Source: Flaccisagitta enflata (taxonomy: Eukaryota > Chaetognatha > Sagittoidea > Aphragmophora). Taken from it: a stretch of DNA of 64,000 nt. A model generated the notes under the pieces. It ran no database searches. It had not been told where the DNA came from and was given only the letters and a program-made list of their open reading frames with translations. Shown here piece by piece: positions 49,869 through 63,852 of this stretch. Every line of letters begins with the position of its first letter. Position 1 is the stretch's first letter. The translations under genes were made by a program, and so were the position numbers. The stretch spans positions 47,058,001 to 47,122,000 of the forward strand of contig OZ231127.1 of the NCBI GenBank assembly GCA_965153355.1, in the 5' to 3' direction.

Positions 49869-50139
49869 TGGTGGTAAATCAAGCGTAATCAATTTATTGT
49901 GTTTTGTCATTTAGCTTGACTTCTCTGCTTGTTATACAACAATCATTGACTATTCCTGAACCCACAGATATTGGCTTTATAATTGCTAGATCAGGGAAAT
50001 TTATCGAATTTGGTTGGGTTTTTTTCTTATCTTTTTCATTCTTCAAAAGACAACAAACCACAACAAACCACAATACAAATTCTTGAAATTTTTGAAAATG
50101 ATGATAATACTGTTGTCCTTTAATCATTCTTTCAAGAAG

Positions 50140-50192
50140 CAAAGAAGAACAAAGAACAGAGAACAAAGAACAAAGAACAAAGAACAAAGAAC
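50140..50192 (+). repeat. (AGAACAA)n minisatellite
   Basis: About six to seven copies of a 7-bp unit. The short frames over it are artefacts. Confidence 0.9.
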
Positions 50193-50489
50193 AAAGCATA
50201 ACTTCCTTTCTAATACAAATTCGTGTGATTTTGTATCAAATACTTGTTTCCTTTTTGCTTGCCACAGGTTGGATAGACAGTAAGACTTTGCAAAGATGAA
50301 TTATTTGATAGTATTTCAAAGTCGAATTCCAGGATAGTACATTTACCAATTTTTTTCTCGAATTTAGATCTGTTGCAGGTTCAACAAGGCTAACATCGTT
50401 AAGTCAATGTGCGGTACATAGATACATTCAGCCCCAATTATCAGCTCTCTATGGCCTAAAAACACCAAAAATTTGTGTTTTTAGTACTT

Positions 50490-51047
50490 GGGCAGCGGCC
50501 CCAAAGGGGTCAATGACCTATGCTTTGACACATATGGGGAATTTTCTCCTCCTTCTCCTTCTCCTTCTCTGTCCCCCCCCCCGTCTCAAGGCCCAAATCC
50601 TTGCCTTGAGGCCCAAATCCTAACTTATGCTTTCACAGATATGGGGAATTTTTTCCTTCTCCTTCTTCTCCTTCTTGATTTCCCCCCCCCCCCATCTCGA
50701 GGCCCAAATTCCAGTTTCAAGGCCCAAATCCTAGCCTCAAGGCCCAAATCCTAGCTTAAAGGACAAAATCTCAGCCTAGAGGTCCAAATCCTAGCTTAAA
50801 GGTCAAAATCCCACCCTTGAGGCCCAGATCCCAGCCTCAAGGCTAAAATCTCAGCCTAGAGGTCCAAATCCCAGCCATGAGACCCAATCCCAGGAGGAGG
50901 AGAAGGAAAAAATTCCCCATATGTGTGAAAGCATAGGTCATCGACCTCTTTGGGACCACTGCCCTGCTCCCCCCTCAACTTCAAGCACAACCTGCTCAGG
51001 CAAGGCACGGGTACCACTGTCCATCTGACGCTTTTGCGACTATTTCT
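50490..51047 (+). mobile_element. Family F element with duplicated left interior
   Basis: The left arm GGGCAGCGGCCCCAAAGGGG is followed by TCAATGACCTATGCTTTGAC. The interior motif TATGCTTT(C/G)ACA..ATATGGGGAATTTT occurs twice, each followed by CTTCTCC runs and C-runs. The array unit is AAGGCCCAAATCCTAGCCTC. The right arm and tail end ACGCTTTTGCGACTATT. Confidence 0.8.
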
Positions 51048-53154
51048 AGGGGCGACAAAGCAAATTCTATAACTGGCTGTGTCCATTATTTGGTTGGTTG
51101 GTCGGCTGGTTGGTAATGCATTCATTCGATGATCCACATGTTGCACCTATTGGCCTACTTGGCCTTGTTTCAGAAAAATTAGGTAGAAAAGTCACTCAAA
51201 GAGTCTTACTAAGCAGCTGAAATTAAGCATGGTGTTTTTTTCATCACTTTGGAGCATGTGTGCAAAATTTTGGCTACTAAGTCCAGATATAGAGTGTTTT
51301 ATGGCCTAAAAAGGCCATAATTTTGTATTTTTAAGCCGTTTTTGGGAATATTTTGCCAAAAAATCACACTAATGATTTGAGCACTATGTCAAAATTTTGC
51401 ACAGGTATTAACCTACAACTAGTAGATCTACATGCAAAATTTCAGGCATATAGCCCAAAAATTAGGTGTTTTACAGCCAAAAAAAGGTGAAAATTGGCAT
51501 TTTTTGGCCCTCTAAGAGGAAACTATGGCCAAAATATCATACTTGAGATTTGATTTGGAGGCTGCAATTTGGCATGGAGACTCTCTTAGTACCTAAGGAC
51601 TAGTGTGCCAAATTTTGTGCAGATGGTTTAAAGCGTTTGGCCATAGCGACCTAAAGTGTACCCAAGTAACAAGAATTGCAGTATTTTTTGGCCCATTTTT
51701 TGAGGCTTTTAAGGGTATTTTTGAGTCTCACGGTTATAGAAGTGCCACCAAATTTTGTACACAAGTAAATATGCATTTGGATATTTGTTTCCAGTAGCGT
51801 GTGGAAATTTTTAAAGAATCTTCCTAGAAATAGCTCTTTTTGAAGATTTTTGCAAAATTTTGATTTTTCATTTTTTGGACTTTTGCCGTTTACAGGCAAA
51901 ATATTTAGGAACTTGGTCAACTCTTTTTTTTTCTCTCATGGGCAATACCAAAGGCAGTCTCTATGCAAAATTTCAAGCATGTGAGGCAAAATTTGAACCA
52001 TTAATGGCTAAAAAACCAAATGTAGGTCATTTTTTACCCCTTTTTTGGCTTTTCTAGCCTAAAATTCCTACTTAATGTTTAGTTGGAAAGCTGAAATTTG
52101 GCACAAATATGCCCCTTATATATTGGGACTTGCATGCAAAATTTTAGGCAAATCGCTTGAAGCGTTTGGCCATAGCGTTACCAAATATCCCTAGGGGTCC
52201 AAATATGCAAAATTTTGGGTCGTTTTTTTTAATACTTTAAAATTGAATTTTGTCCTTTTGGGTTAATGTACCCCTCTGAAAGTTTGGGAATAAGTTGGTA
52301 CACTTGATGACAATAGATTCCCTGAGTGGGCGCCCTTGATTCCAATATTTTCCTTGAACAAGCCTTTTTTGAAAATCAGGTCAAAATTTTAAGCCTCAAT
52401 TTTTGGGTTTTTAGTCTAAAAAATGAAAAAAATGTCAGATTTTTTCAAAAATTTTTGTTTTTTGAGTAAATTAGGGTAAAATTAAAGGCTAAAAACAGTT
52501 TCAGACTTTTAGCTCAAAAGAACAAAATTTTACCTCAAAATTGAAACATAGCCCTTTTTTTGAAAATAGACCTAGACTTTAAACAGCCATAACTTCGCTT
52601 CTACTGAACGGATTTGGCTGAAATTTTGCATGGAAGTAGAAAAAAGGCATATTTTTCTTCACCTAAAATTTTATAGTCATCGGTCAATTAGTTTGGCGTC
52701 AGCGCAACTTCAAAGTTTTTTTTTTGAAAAAAACGCGTTTTTTGAAGGGGTACACTTAAAAATCGAACGTGTACCCCTTCCAGTCTTGTTCGGCACAAAA
52801 AACTGACCCTGTATGCAAATTTTCAGACCTTCTTCCAGATTCGCCGAGTTCTTTCTTTTTCTTCCTTTAAGAGACTGGACTAATTAAACGTTTGCGTGAC
52901 GACCGACCAACGGACACGTTTGAATATAGAGGTGCCTTTGCGCACCTAAAAATAGTAGAAATGCGTGGTTCGGCATTGTATACGTGAGCGTATATAGAAA
53001 CGGGTGTAAAGGGGGGGGGCTTGTTTGCCCCTGCCCACCCGTCCGCAATGATATTGTTACCCCACGATAGTTTTTTTTTACAACATTGAAAAATTGTTCT
53101 TAATGGTAGACAGGGATATATTGAAGATTCTTATGGGATCCAATCATGCTTTTT

Positions 53155-53299
53155 ACTCGCGGACACGCGACTCTACACCTTGCCTTGTCGGTCGGTTGGT
53201 CGGTAGGTCGGTCCGTTACGAATTTTTTTTAATTCCGAGCGATTATTGCGTTACGACCCCTGCCCAATCTTCCGCGACTGTCTTGCCGAGTATCCGGCC
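53155..53299 (+). mobile_element. Family S element
   Basis: Starts ACTCGCGGACACGCGACTCT, ACACCTTGCC, then GGTCGGTTGGTCGG, and ends CAATCTTCCGCGACTGTCTT and GAGTATCCGGCC before TTGTT. Confidence 0.8.
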
Positions 53300-53477
53300 T
53301 TGTTCAGCTAGAATCAAAAATAACAGCAATCGGCTAAAAGCGGCTGCCTAGCCTAAATGTTGCTGTGTTAAAGATTTATGTTTAGCAGCTTCATGGCTAC
53401 ATTGTATGAAAAAGTACAAATCAAAATGATATCAGATCTACGTCGCTTACAAATGTTTACGTGCTGTGTCATGCACT

Positions 53478-53875
53478 AACTCCCCGGATGGGTGGGCAGG
53501 GGCATCCAACCCCCATCTACACCCCAACCCACCCCCAACACACAAACGCTCGTTTTCTCACTTTTCAACTCGGTGACCCAGGACGGACCAACGGACCGAC
53601 GAACGGACGGACAAAGCCTCTTATAGAGCTGTGTGTCCTCACGAATGGAAATCACAGAGGATAGGAATTTCAAATTCATCGTTTTGAACGCTGGACACTG
53701 GGCAGGTGGGGAGGGTCGTTCAACCCCAATCCCCACCCATCCCAGTGACGCACACACAATCACAATTGCACTATCATTAATACGCGCGTTTTCACTTTTC
53801 AACACGAGCGTTACAGACGGACTTACAGATGGACGGACGGTCAAAGCCTCTGAAAGAGTTGTGTATTCGTAATTG
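53478..53875 (-). mobile_element. Two tandem family S copies
   Basis: Each has the GGGTGGGCAGGGGC-type start, a CACCCC/ACACAC middle, GACGGACGGACAAAGCCTCT and a degraded terminal hairpin (GAGCTGTGTGTCCTC at 53625; GAGTTGTGTATTCG at 53857). Confidence 0.65.
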
Positions 53876-54011
53876 AGCTCCAGGTTTTCGTTGTTTAGTG
53901 AACTTACATGTACAATACGCCTATTATGCCTATAATCACAATGCCCGATCGGGATGATGAAATCATGCCATTGATGAAGTGGGTGATGCAATATTACCTT
54001 ATTTTCAATTT

Positions 54012-54134
54012 GATGATAATGATGACGAGGATGATGATGATGATGATGATGATGACGATGATTACATTTTGATGATGATGATGATGATGATGACGATGAT
54101 GATGATGATGATGATGAGGAGGATGAGGAGGAGG

Positions 54135-54228
<94 letters not shown>

Positions 54229-54444
54229 CAATGACGCAGTGACGACAACAATAGAAACTTTGATTTTCATGATTTTTTTGATGATGATAAACTTGATGAT
54301 AATGATGATGATGACGATGATGATGACAGTGATGATGATGATGATGATGACGATGATGATGACGATGATGATGACGATGATTATGATGAAGATGATTATG
54401 ATGACGATGACGACGACCTTGATGATGAAGATGATTATGATGGC

Positions 54445-54539
<95 letters not shown>

Positions 54540-54600
54540 CGACCATGATGATGATGATAATGGTAATGATGATGACGATGAAGATGATGATGGAAGTGAT
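54012..54600 (+). repeat. Long (GAT)n array with GAG and GAC variants
   Basis: About 590 bp dominated by GAT/ATG. Both strands have long repeat frames (poly-Met/Asp, poly-Ile/Ser/His), none credible as genes. Confidence 0.95.
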
Positions 54601-55832
54601 GATTGCCCAGGAACTATCGGAATTTTTTTTCAGGAGGAAAGAAGCTCAACCCGATTTTTATGACATTGGGAATCGAAAAAAATTGGAATTGGAATTTCGA
54701 GGCTTCAACTCGGTGACCTTTCGACCACGAAACTCTTCCACCACAGCTCCTTAACCCCGACACCCCCACAACCCACGAAATTGCATTCATTTACTCTGTT
54801 TCCAGTCACTTAATGTCTCAGCCTCAGCCCCACAGTCCCCAGCTCCCCATCGTTGGCTGCCGCGTCAACCGTTAAGTCTCCTTGACTCTCTCTGACTAGG
54901 TCTCGCTCTCTCTGACTCTCTGTCTGTCTGTCTCTTTGTCTTCCTCTCTCTCTTTCTCTCTCTCTTTCTCTTTCTCTCTCTCTCTTTGTCCCTCTCTGTC
55001 TCAATGTAGAAATTGGAATGCGCCCCCACCTCCCCCGTCGAGTCATTATTTGTTCTTTTTTTTTCTTAGGCTGTTTTCTATTTAAAATTCCTGACAAAAT
55101 TGCAAAGTCCTTTGCTTTTTCGTCAGTTATCGGTTACAACAAATCATCCGCACATTTATCCATCGTACGTAAATCGTCCTAAAAGATCGGTAGAAGTATT
55201 TAAAAAAAAACCAGAGTAAATCTGTTTTTCTTTTTATGGAGATAAACTCTCTTTTTGTTCCTCACAAGATTCTTCCTTGCTCTTTTTTTCATGTTGAATA
55301 ACTTCGAACCCCCTCTCTCCTACTCTCTGTCTGCTTTTGCTGTGTTTTTTTTTCATCCTACCGACTCAAAATTTGTTTCCAGCAAAATGAAGAAAATAAA
55401 AGGAATCGTCAAATGGAAGTGGAGGAAAAATGTTTTTGATCGATCGGCATCAGACTGACTCTTTCACAGGTCGTCATCAAGAAACGGCGACAGCAAGAGA
55501 GAAATTTCTTTTCCTGGAGAATTATGGCAAAAGTATCTCCTGAAAAGTCATATAATTATAAAAGCAAATATCTGAATTATCATTGAATTTCTGGTTCATT
55601 TTCTAAATGTTCTCTTCTCATTTCAATAGCCTCATTTTTTTAAAATTTGCTCGTGAAAACGCATCTTTTCATTGCGCTGGAAACGTTCTCAATTACACCT
55701 CGTTATTACGGATCCAAGAGTAATGGAAATCCGTCCATAACGGACGTGAATTTTCATGTAGTCTACAGTGTAACTGGTATATACGTCAAATTTGTGGACA
55801 AAACCGGAAATACATAACGAACTTTCTTCATC
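54601..55832. other. Intergenic; (CT)n tract; 5' flank of the unknown gene
   Basis: A CT-rich tract at 54885-55010. The rest is AT-rich and leads into the presumed 5' UTR of the frame at 55833. CTCGGTGACCTTTCGACCAC near 54710 has no tRNA-like partner. Confidence 0.5.
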
Positions 55833-57974
<2,142 letters not shown>

Positions 57975-59074
57975 ACCCATATTTGGATAATTGCATAAAC
58001 ACCGAAACAGCCATTATGTGCATTTTTTTTCTTTCCTACCGAGTAACTGACATTTTCCCCTGGGATTTTCCGACTAGTCAAACTGTCTCAATCATGTTTC
58101 ACTTCATTTTTACCAACCCTGAGTTTGATGGGGATGGAAGTTGTTTCATCATCAATGATCTTATTTGCATTATGCAGTTTGAAGACTTTTGTTTTTTGAA
58201 ATGAAAAACATTAAAACTGAACTCAATTGGAATAAAAGCCAAATATCAACACGCTGCTTAAAAAAATTAATAGATAATACTAACACTTTCCATGTTCAAA
58301 AAGATCAAAGTGGTTCTATTTGTTGTGAAGTTTTATAAAAACAGATGCATGCAATGCATTTAATAATGCTTTTAAAAATTTCCAATTTATTGGAATGGGT
58401 CTATCTCATCAGTCGTTTTGTTGGCAAAGGCACAACTCATAGTCCATACTCCACAGTTAGGACTCAGAGGAGGAAGGAGGCTGGTAATGTCTAAAGAGCT
58501 CTTTTAAGGTACGACTATTTTTTACTGAACAAACTCTACTTCTTACGCTTAGTTATGATTTTTTAACTTTTTATGGTCAGAAAAAGTCAGTATCAAGAAA
58601 TTCTTCGTTCAATTTGTAATCTTTGATTACTAACGAAACCCAATTTTTTTGTGTCAAAGTGCAGTTGAGGATGAAGTGAAATATTGATGAGTTATCTTTT
58701 GCTACATTTTGTTAAGAACAATAAATGTTTCCTCAACCTCTTCTGTGACAATTGCCATAGCAATGTGACTTTTTAATCTTTAATATTACTAAAATCAATT
58801 TTAGCTATCTTCCTAGGCCGTAAGAATTGATTTGACAACAGATTCTTCTTAGTTGGACATGAATTTGAAAAAATTAATTCTTACGGCATGTTCGGGGGGT
58901 TGCCGGCCCCCCCTGGTTGGGACTCCCTTGTTCATTTTGAACTGCTACAAAAATGGTGCCATTATTTAGAAGACAAATCTGATATTGTCATTAATGTCTG
59001 ATACTGCATTCCGAAACGTTTTCTCCTTGGAAGATTTGATTGATTAGTTAGTCTGGATTTGACAAACCGTAATA
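57975..59074. other. Intergenic AT-rich region
   Basis: No gene recognised. It may be intron if the GC-AG donor at 57913 is used. At 58825-58910 there is a match to 430-520 (AATTCTTACGGCATGTTC, TTGCCGGCCCCCCC). Confidence 0.5.
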
Positions 59075-59428
59075 CAGTTCAACTCCGCTCTAACTGACCC
59101 GCCACCAACAGAATTCGCCTAAAACAGATGCAAATTTATAGTCCCTTCAAATTACAGTCGAACCCCGCTCTAACGGATTTCAGGGGACTAACAATTTCTT
59201 TCTGTTATAGGCGGACTTCTGTTATTGCCAACAAAGAAAATAAAAGAAATAAATTTGAAGGGACCATGAATTTGCATCTGTTATAGGTGGAATTCCATTG
59301 GTGGCGGGTCTGTTAGAGCGGGGTTCAACTGTAATTTCTTTATTTCCTTTGTTGGCATTAACAGAATTCTATCTGTAACCAAAGAAAATTGTTTGTTCCC
59401 TGAATTTCGTTAGAGCAGTGTTCAACTG
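59075..59428. mobile_element. Pogo/Tigger-like MITE carrying a second copy inside it
   Basis: The outer ends CAGTTCAACTCCGCTCTAAC and GTTCAACTG have TA outside (59073-59074, 59429-59430). A second complete element (59155-59331) begins CAGTCGAACCCCGCTCTAAC and ends GCGGGGTTCAACTG, again with TA on both sides. Same family as 2316-2492. Confidence 0.85.
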
Positions 59429-59799
59429 TAGTCGCTAATTAATGTGGTTGTCAACCATATGATTCCGACTCTCTCTCTCTGGCTCTCTGGCTTTCCCCTG
59501 GTGAGAACTTCTTTCCTTTGCTTAAATACTGCAAAATGAGTCATCGCGTGATACTCAAATCGATCAGGAACCATCGTTAGGGTGACCATGAAGTTTCCAT
59601 GGAAACCAATGGCAGAGACAGTATTTGTATATTTGAATTATTTGTTCCAATGCTTATTCAATGCAATCTTTAACCTCACCCTAACAATGGTTTCCCATCG
59701 AATTGAAAGTCGCGCAAGGGCTCGTTCAACAGGATTTCTGCAAAAGAAACAGATGATAGCCAGGGGAAAGACAATTTTTGCCATTTTCAGGACGCTGTC

Positions 59800-60120
59800 A
59801 CATGTACTGCCCCTGCCAACCCGCGAGCGACTGCGGTAGCCGTGTATCCAGTCTTATTCATTTTTGTTCTTCTCGCTCTGCATCTTTTTCTTTTTCTCTT
59901 TCTTTTTGCTCTTTTTCTTCTTCTTCTTCTTATTCTTCTTCTTAATTTTATTCTTCTTCTTCTTCTTCTTCTTCTTCTTCTTCTTCTTCTTCTTCTTCTT
60001 CTTCTTCTTCTTCTTCTTCTTCTTCTTCTTCTTCTTCTTCTTCTTCTTCTTCTTCCGGGGGCCCCGACGTCCTTCCGAGTAACGGCGTCACTCGTTACTC
60101 CAGAAAATGCACGCCTGATG
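59800..60120 (+). repeat. S end, long (CTT)n tract and hairpin unit
   Basis: GCCCCTGCCAACCCGCGAGC and GCCGTGTATCCAGTCTTATT are a family S 3' end. A (CTT)n tract runs to 60054. Then comes CCGAGTAACGGCGTCACTCG and TTACTCCAG, which parallels 4435-4490. Confidence 0.7.
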
Positions 60121-60980
60121 TTGTAACGAGGGACGAAACATGCTTGTCACATGTCATTGTATTTGATTTGCTGACGAACGAAACCAAGTTAACACCCCTT
60201 CCATAATTGAGCGAACTGGAAAAATAATCCATAGTGGTCGTAAAAATGCATTTAGAGTGATGAAATTTGACACCGAGATAGCTAAGACGTAGTACTTTGA
60301 CGTAGAGAAGTGAGTTGGGGACTTTCCTGCATGAAGAGGGAGATAGAGGGTCTTTTACCAGAATTGCGGCATCAAATTATTGCCAATTTCTACGGGAAAA
60401 ATATTTCAAAGGGGAACACGTATAGCTTCCAACATTTTTAGCAGATAGGGATGCAGGAGAGTCAGTGGCGCAGAAGAAGGGGGAGGGAAGGTCAAGTAAA
60501 CTGATAAAAGCCCAGGAAAAGAAGGTGACATATTGCAATCACGGCAAAAGAGAGCCCATAGGCGACCATTCACTATTTTGCATAATTGAGCTCATAAGGA
60601 GATAGCCGTTTACATTTTTGAGTCATTTTTTGCAATATTTTGATGTAATCTACTGATGTTTATGTTTCACATCGTCTGAATTGATCATACTCGTATTTAT
60701 CAACCCTTAAACAGCGCGTTTTCATCCCAGTTCGCCTAATATTGGAAGGGGTGTTAATGGCAAAGCAAAAAATAAATTGGTAAGAAAATTTATGACTAAT
60801 ATTGAGTAGATACCGTTTTCCTCCTAATTAGCGCCTCCTCCCTAATAAGCGCACCCCCCCCCTCATTTTTTATTAGAAACATCTGCCATATGCACACAAA
60901 AAATTGTATTTTTTGCAAGAAATAGAATATCAAAATAAGATAGTTAAGTTGATTTTTTTTCTTTTCTTGTCTGTGCATTT
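60121..60980. other. Intergenic region, no gene
   Basis: Unique-looking sequence. AACACCCCTTCCATAATTGA at 60190 is repeated inverted near 60738 (CTAATATTGGAAGGGGTGTTAA), so part of it may be another inverted-repeat element of about 560 bp. No gene recognised. Confidence 0.45.
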
Positions 60981-61062
60981 TTAGTCGCGTGCTACGCGAC
61001 TCTACACCCCACTTTGTCGGTCCGTCAGTCGGTCGGTTGGTCGGTTGGTTAGTCCTCTTTTT

Positions 61063-61850
61063 GGGCAGCGGCCCCAAAGGGGACAAAGTCCTGTAGAACA
61101 CAGGGGGAATCTTTCCGTCCGTCCTTACGTCCGTCCGTCCCCCCCTGCCCCATCCTCAGGGCTTTGTCTCCTTCGGGGCCCAAATCCAAACTGTATGGCC
61201 CAAATCCAAGCAAAATAGCCCAAATCCAAGCAAAATAGTCCAAATCTGGCTAGAAAACCTGAAATCTGGTTTGAGTTCTATCATTTTGGCCCCTTAGACC
61301 TAGATTCTGGCTTCTGATACCAAGATTCTGGCTTCTATAACCCACATTCTAGCCTCAGAGACCCAGATCTTGACCTCTGGGATCCTGATTCTGGCCTCTG
61401 AGACCTTGATTCTGGCCTTAATCACCCAAATCCTGGCCTCAGAGACCCAAATCCTGGCCTCAGAGACTCAAATCTTGGCCTCTGAGACCAAGAAATTGGT
61501 CTTTGAGACCAAATTCTGGCCTTGGAGACCCAGATTCTGGCATGCTCTAACTCAACTTAACCTACAAACTACCTAAGAAGGGCATGGGTACTGTTGTCCA
61601 TATACTGCCTTTTATCATTTCTCCATGTTATTCAATGAGTGTTTGAATAACAGGGCATCTTTGACAGAAATAAGGCAGACAGGACGGACGGATGGACGGA
61701 CGGACAGATTGCCCCTGTGTTCTACAGGACTTTGTCCCCTTTGGGGCCGCTGCCCTGCTCCCCCTCAACCTGAATCATATACTACTCAAGCAGGGCACGG
61801 GTACTGCTGACCACTTACTGCCTTTGGGCTGCTATTACTTTTTGGGCGCA
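61063..61850 (+). mobile_element. Family F element(s) with 20-bp array
   Basis: The left arm GGGCAGCGGCCCCAAAGGGG is followed by ACAAAGTCCTGTAGAACACA. The array at 61190-61540 has units such as GAGACCCAAATCCTGGCCTC. A second right end at 61720-61850 includes CAGGACTTTGTCCCCTTTGG, GGCCGCTGCCCTGC and GGGTACTGCTGACC. Two right-hand tails suggest a duplication or two overlapping copies. Confidence 0.75.
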
Positions 61851-62109
61851 CAGCTCCTTCCCAAATGTCATTATAAGTCATTCTAAGTCATTTTAAGTCA
61901 TCTTAGGTCATTTTAAGTCATTCTAAGTCATTTTAAGACATATTAAGTTATAGTAAGTCACTAAAGTCATTTAAGTCAATGAGGTCAATATGGTCATTAA
62001 AGTCATTTTAAGTCATTTTAAGTCATTTCAGGTCACCTTGAGTCATTTAAACTCAATTTAAGTCATCTTAAGCTATTTATGTCCTGCACGCGACTTATAG
62101 GTGTTGGCC

Positions 62110-62503
62110 ACAGCGCAATATGTGGTTGAAAAACGTGACATTAGTCCCCCGGGGAAAAACCCTGATTCATCAGTTAAGTTAGTTTTAATGTGGGATTTCC
62201 TCTGGGAATTCCCCGGGATTAAATTTTAATATTTTTCAGTAAAGCCCGGTTCACTTTAAAAAATAATTGTAACAGGGGATTCCCGGGGGATTCCCTGGGA
62301 TTTAACTTTGATATTCTTCAGTAAAGCCCGGTTCACTTTGAAAATAAATTGTAACAGAGGATTTCCCCAAGGATTTGCCCGGGAATTCCCTGGGATTAAA
62401 ATTTGATATTTTTCAATAAAGCCCGGTTCACTTCACAAGTAATCGTAACTGGGATTCCCCAGGGAAATCCCTGGGGGATTGATATCACTACAGATTGCGC
62501 TGT
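62110..62503. mobile_element. Small element with ACAGCGCAAT ends and 7-bp direct flanks
   Basis: Ends ACAGCGCAAT and ATTGCGCTGT are inverted. GTTGGCC flanks both sides (62103-62109 and 62504-62510). The interior has three to four diverged copies of a ~95-bp unit (AAAGCCCGGTTCACTT, GGGATTCCC runs). Confidence 0.8.
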
Positions 62504-62510
62504 GTTGGCC

Positions 62511-63420
62511 TTGTTTCTCTTTCTCTCCAATTTCCGCTTTAATTTCCTCATTTTTCCTTTAAAATGATAAGAGGGTAAAATTGCTTGATCAATCAAAAAG
62601 TCTTCTACAACTTGTATCCCTGTTGGGTAAAAATCGAAAAACGTTTTTCGATTTTTGAGTTTCGCTTTAGAATCAATTTTTTTCCATTTTTCTTTGGGAT
62701 GTTTTGGGGAAGTTGAGTCCCGACTAGGCTCGCATGAGGCTGGGATTGAGATTGATACAGGATGAAAGAGGGAACTGTTTTACACCTTCTTGAACACAGC
62801 AGAGCGCTGTCGGTCTCGATGTATGACTATCCATGTCACGTGCGGCTAGCTAGGGGCAGTAATGAAAAAAATCATGAAATAGTTATGAAATAGAACTGCT
62901 CACTTGCAGAGAGCTATTTGGCAGTAGCAATGATGCAAGAACCGCCCAAAAACGCAAAAATACAAAACATGAAGTTTGACGGACCGACAGCAAGATCGAG
63001 GAAAGGTATAGCTGATAGGGCAATAAGGACATCATGATGAAAACAGAACGGTTGAGCTTATTAAATGATGGTTATTGCAAATGATTCCAATCGCTGCATA
63101 GAGTGAACCTTTTATCAATTATCGATTTACTGGCCACAGAGGCTAATGGCTATACTAATCATTAATCAAAAAGCATTTGAAAGATGGGATGATGCATGAA
63201 CGTCGCACCAATATGAACGCACTCTCTCTTTTGACGAGCAGACGAGAAAAACAACGAAACGATGAAGAAAAAAATCTTTTCTTTATGTAAAAAGTCTTAA
63301 CCATCTTCGAGACAAGGTTGGAGTGTGCCAAGTGATACCTCTCTGAGTCAGATAAAACGCCGAGAGGGACCTCGATGCCAAAGCAACCAGATGCTAGTTT
63401 ATTTCCCCCGCATCATCGTC
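62511..63420. other. Intergenic region with S remnant
   Basis: GTGCGGCTAGCTAGGGGCAG and GACGGACCGACAGC near 62840-62990 are a degraded S copy. No gene is seen. Confidence 0.5.
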
Positions 63421-63428
63421 TCTCTCTG

Positions 63429-63852
<424 letters not shown>

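Larger units (their letters stand above)
49445..52960. mobile_element. Foldback with ~230-bp arms enclosing other repeats
   Basis: The segment 49489-49712 (CTCGGCGAATCTGGAAGAAG, GCTGACGCCAAACTAATTGA) is repeated inverted at 52605-52862. The outer sides carry S-type ends: CCAATAGGTGCGCCGTGTGG on the left and GACCGACCAACGGACACG with the hairpin AGGTGCCTTTGCGCACCT, then AAAAATAG, on the right. The whole 3.5 kb may therefore be one long S-related element. Inside are F elements (49738-49868, 50490-51047) and AT-rich repeat sequence (51160-52600). Confidence 0.7.
60984..62510 (+). mobile_element. Family S element split by two later insertions
   Basis: The left end AGTCGCGTGCTACGCGACTC and GGTCGGTTGGTCGGTTGG reaches about 61045. 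An F element follows (61063-61850). Then comes the AAGTCATTCTAAGTCATTTT array (61868-62090) and CTGCACGCGACTTATAGGTG, TTGGCC. A 394-bp element separates TTGGCC from the flank TTGTT. The array and right end match those of the S element at 42806-44313. Confidence 0.65.

Noticed and set aside
53476-54546. Long open frame rich in Ile, Ser and His
   Set aside because: It runs through the GAT array and family S copies and has no non-repetitive protein-like part.
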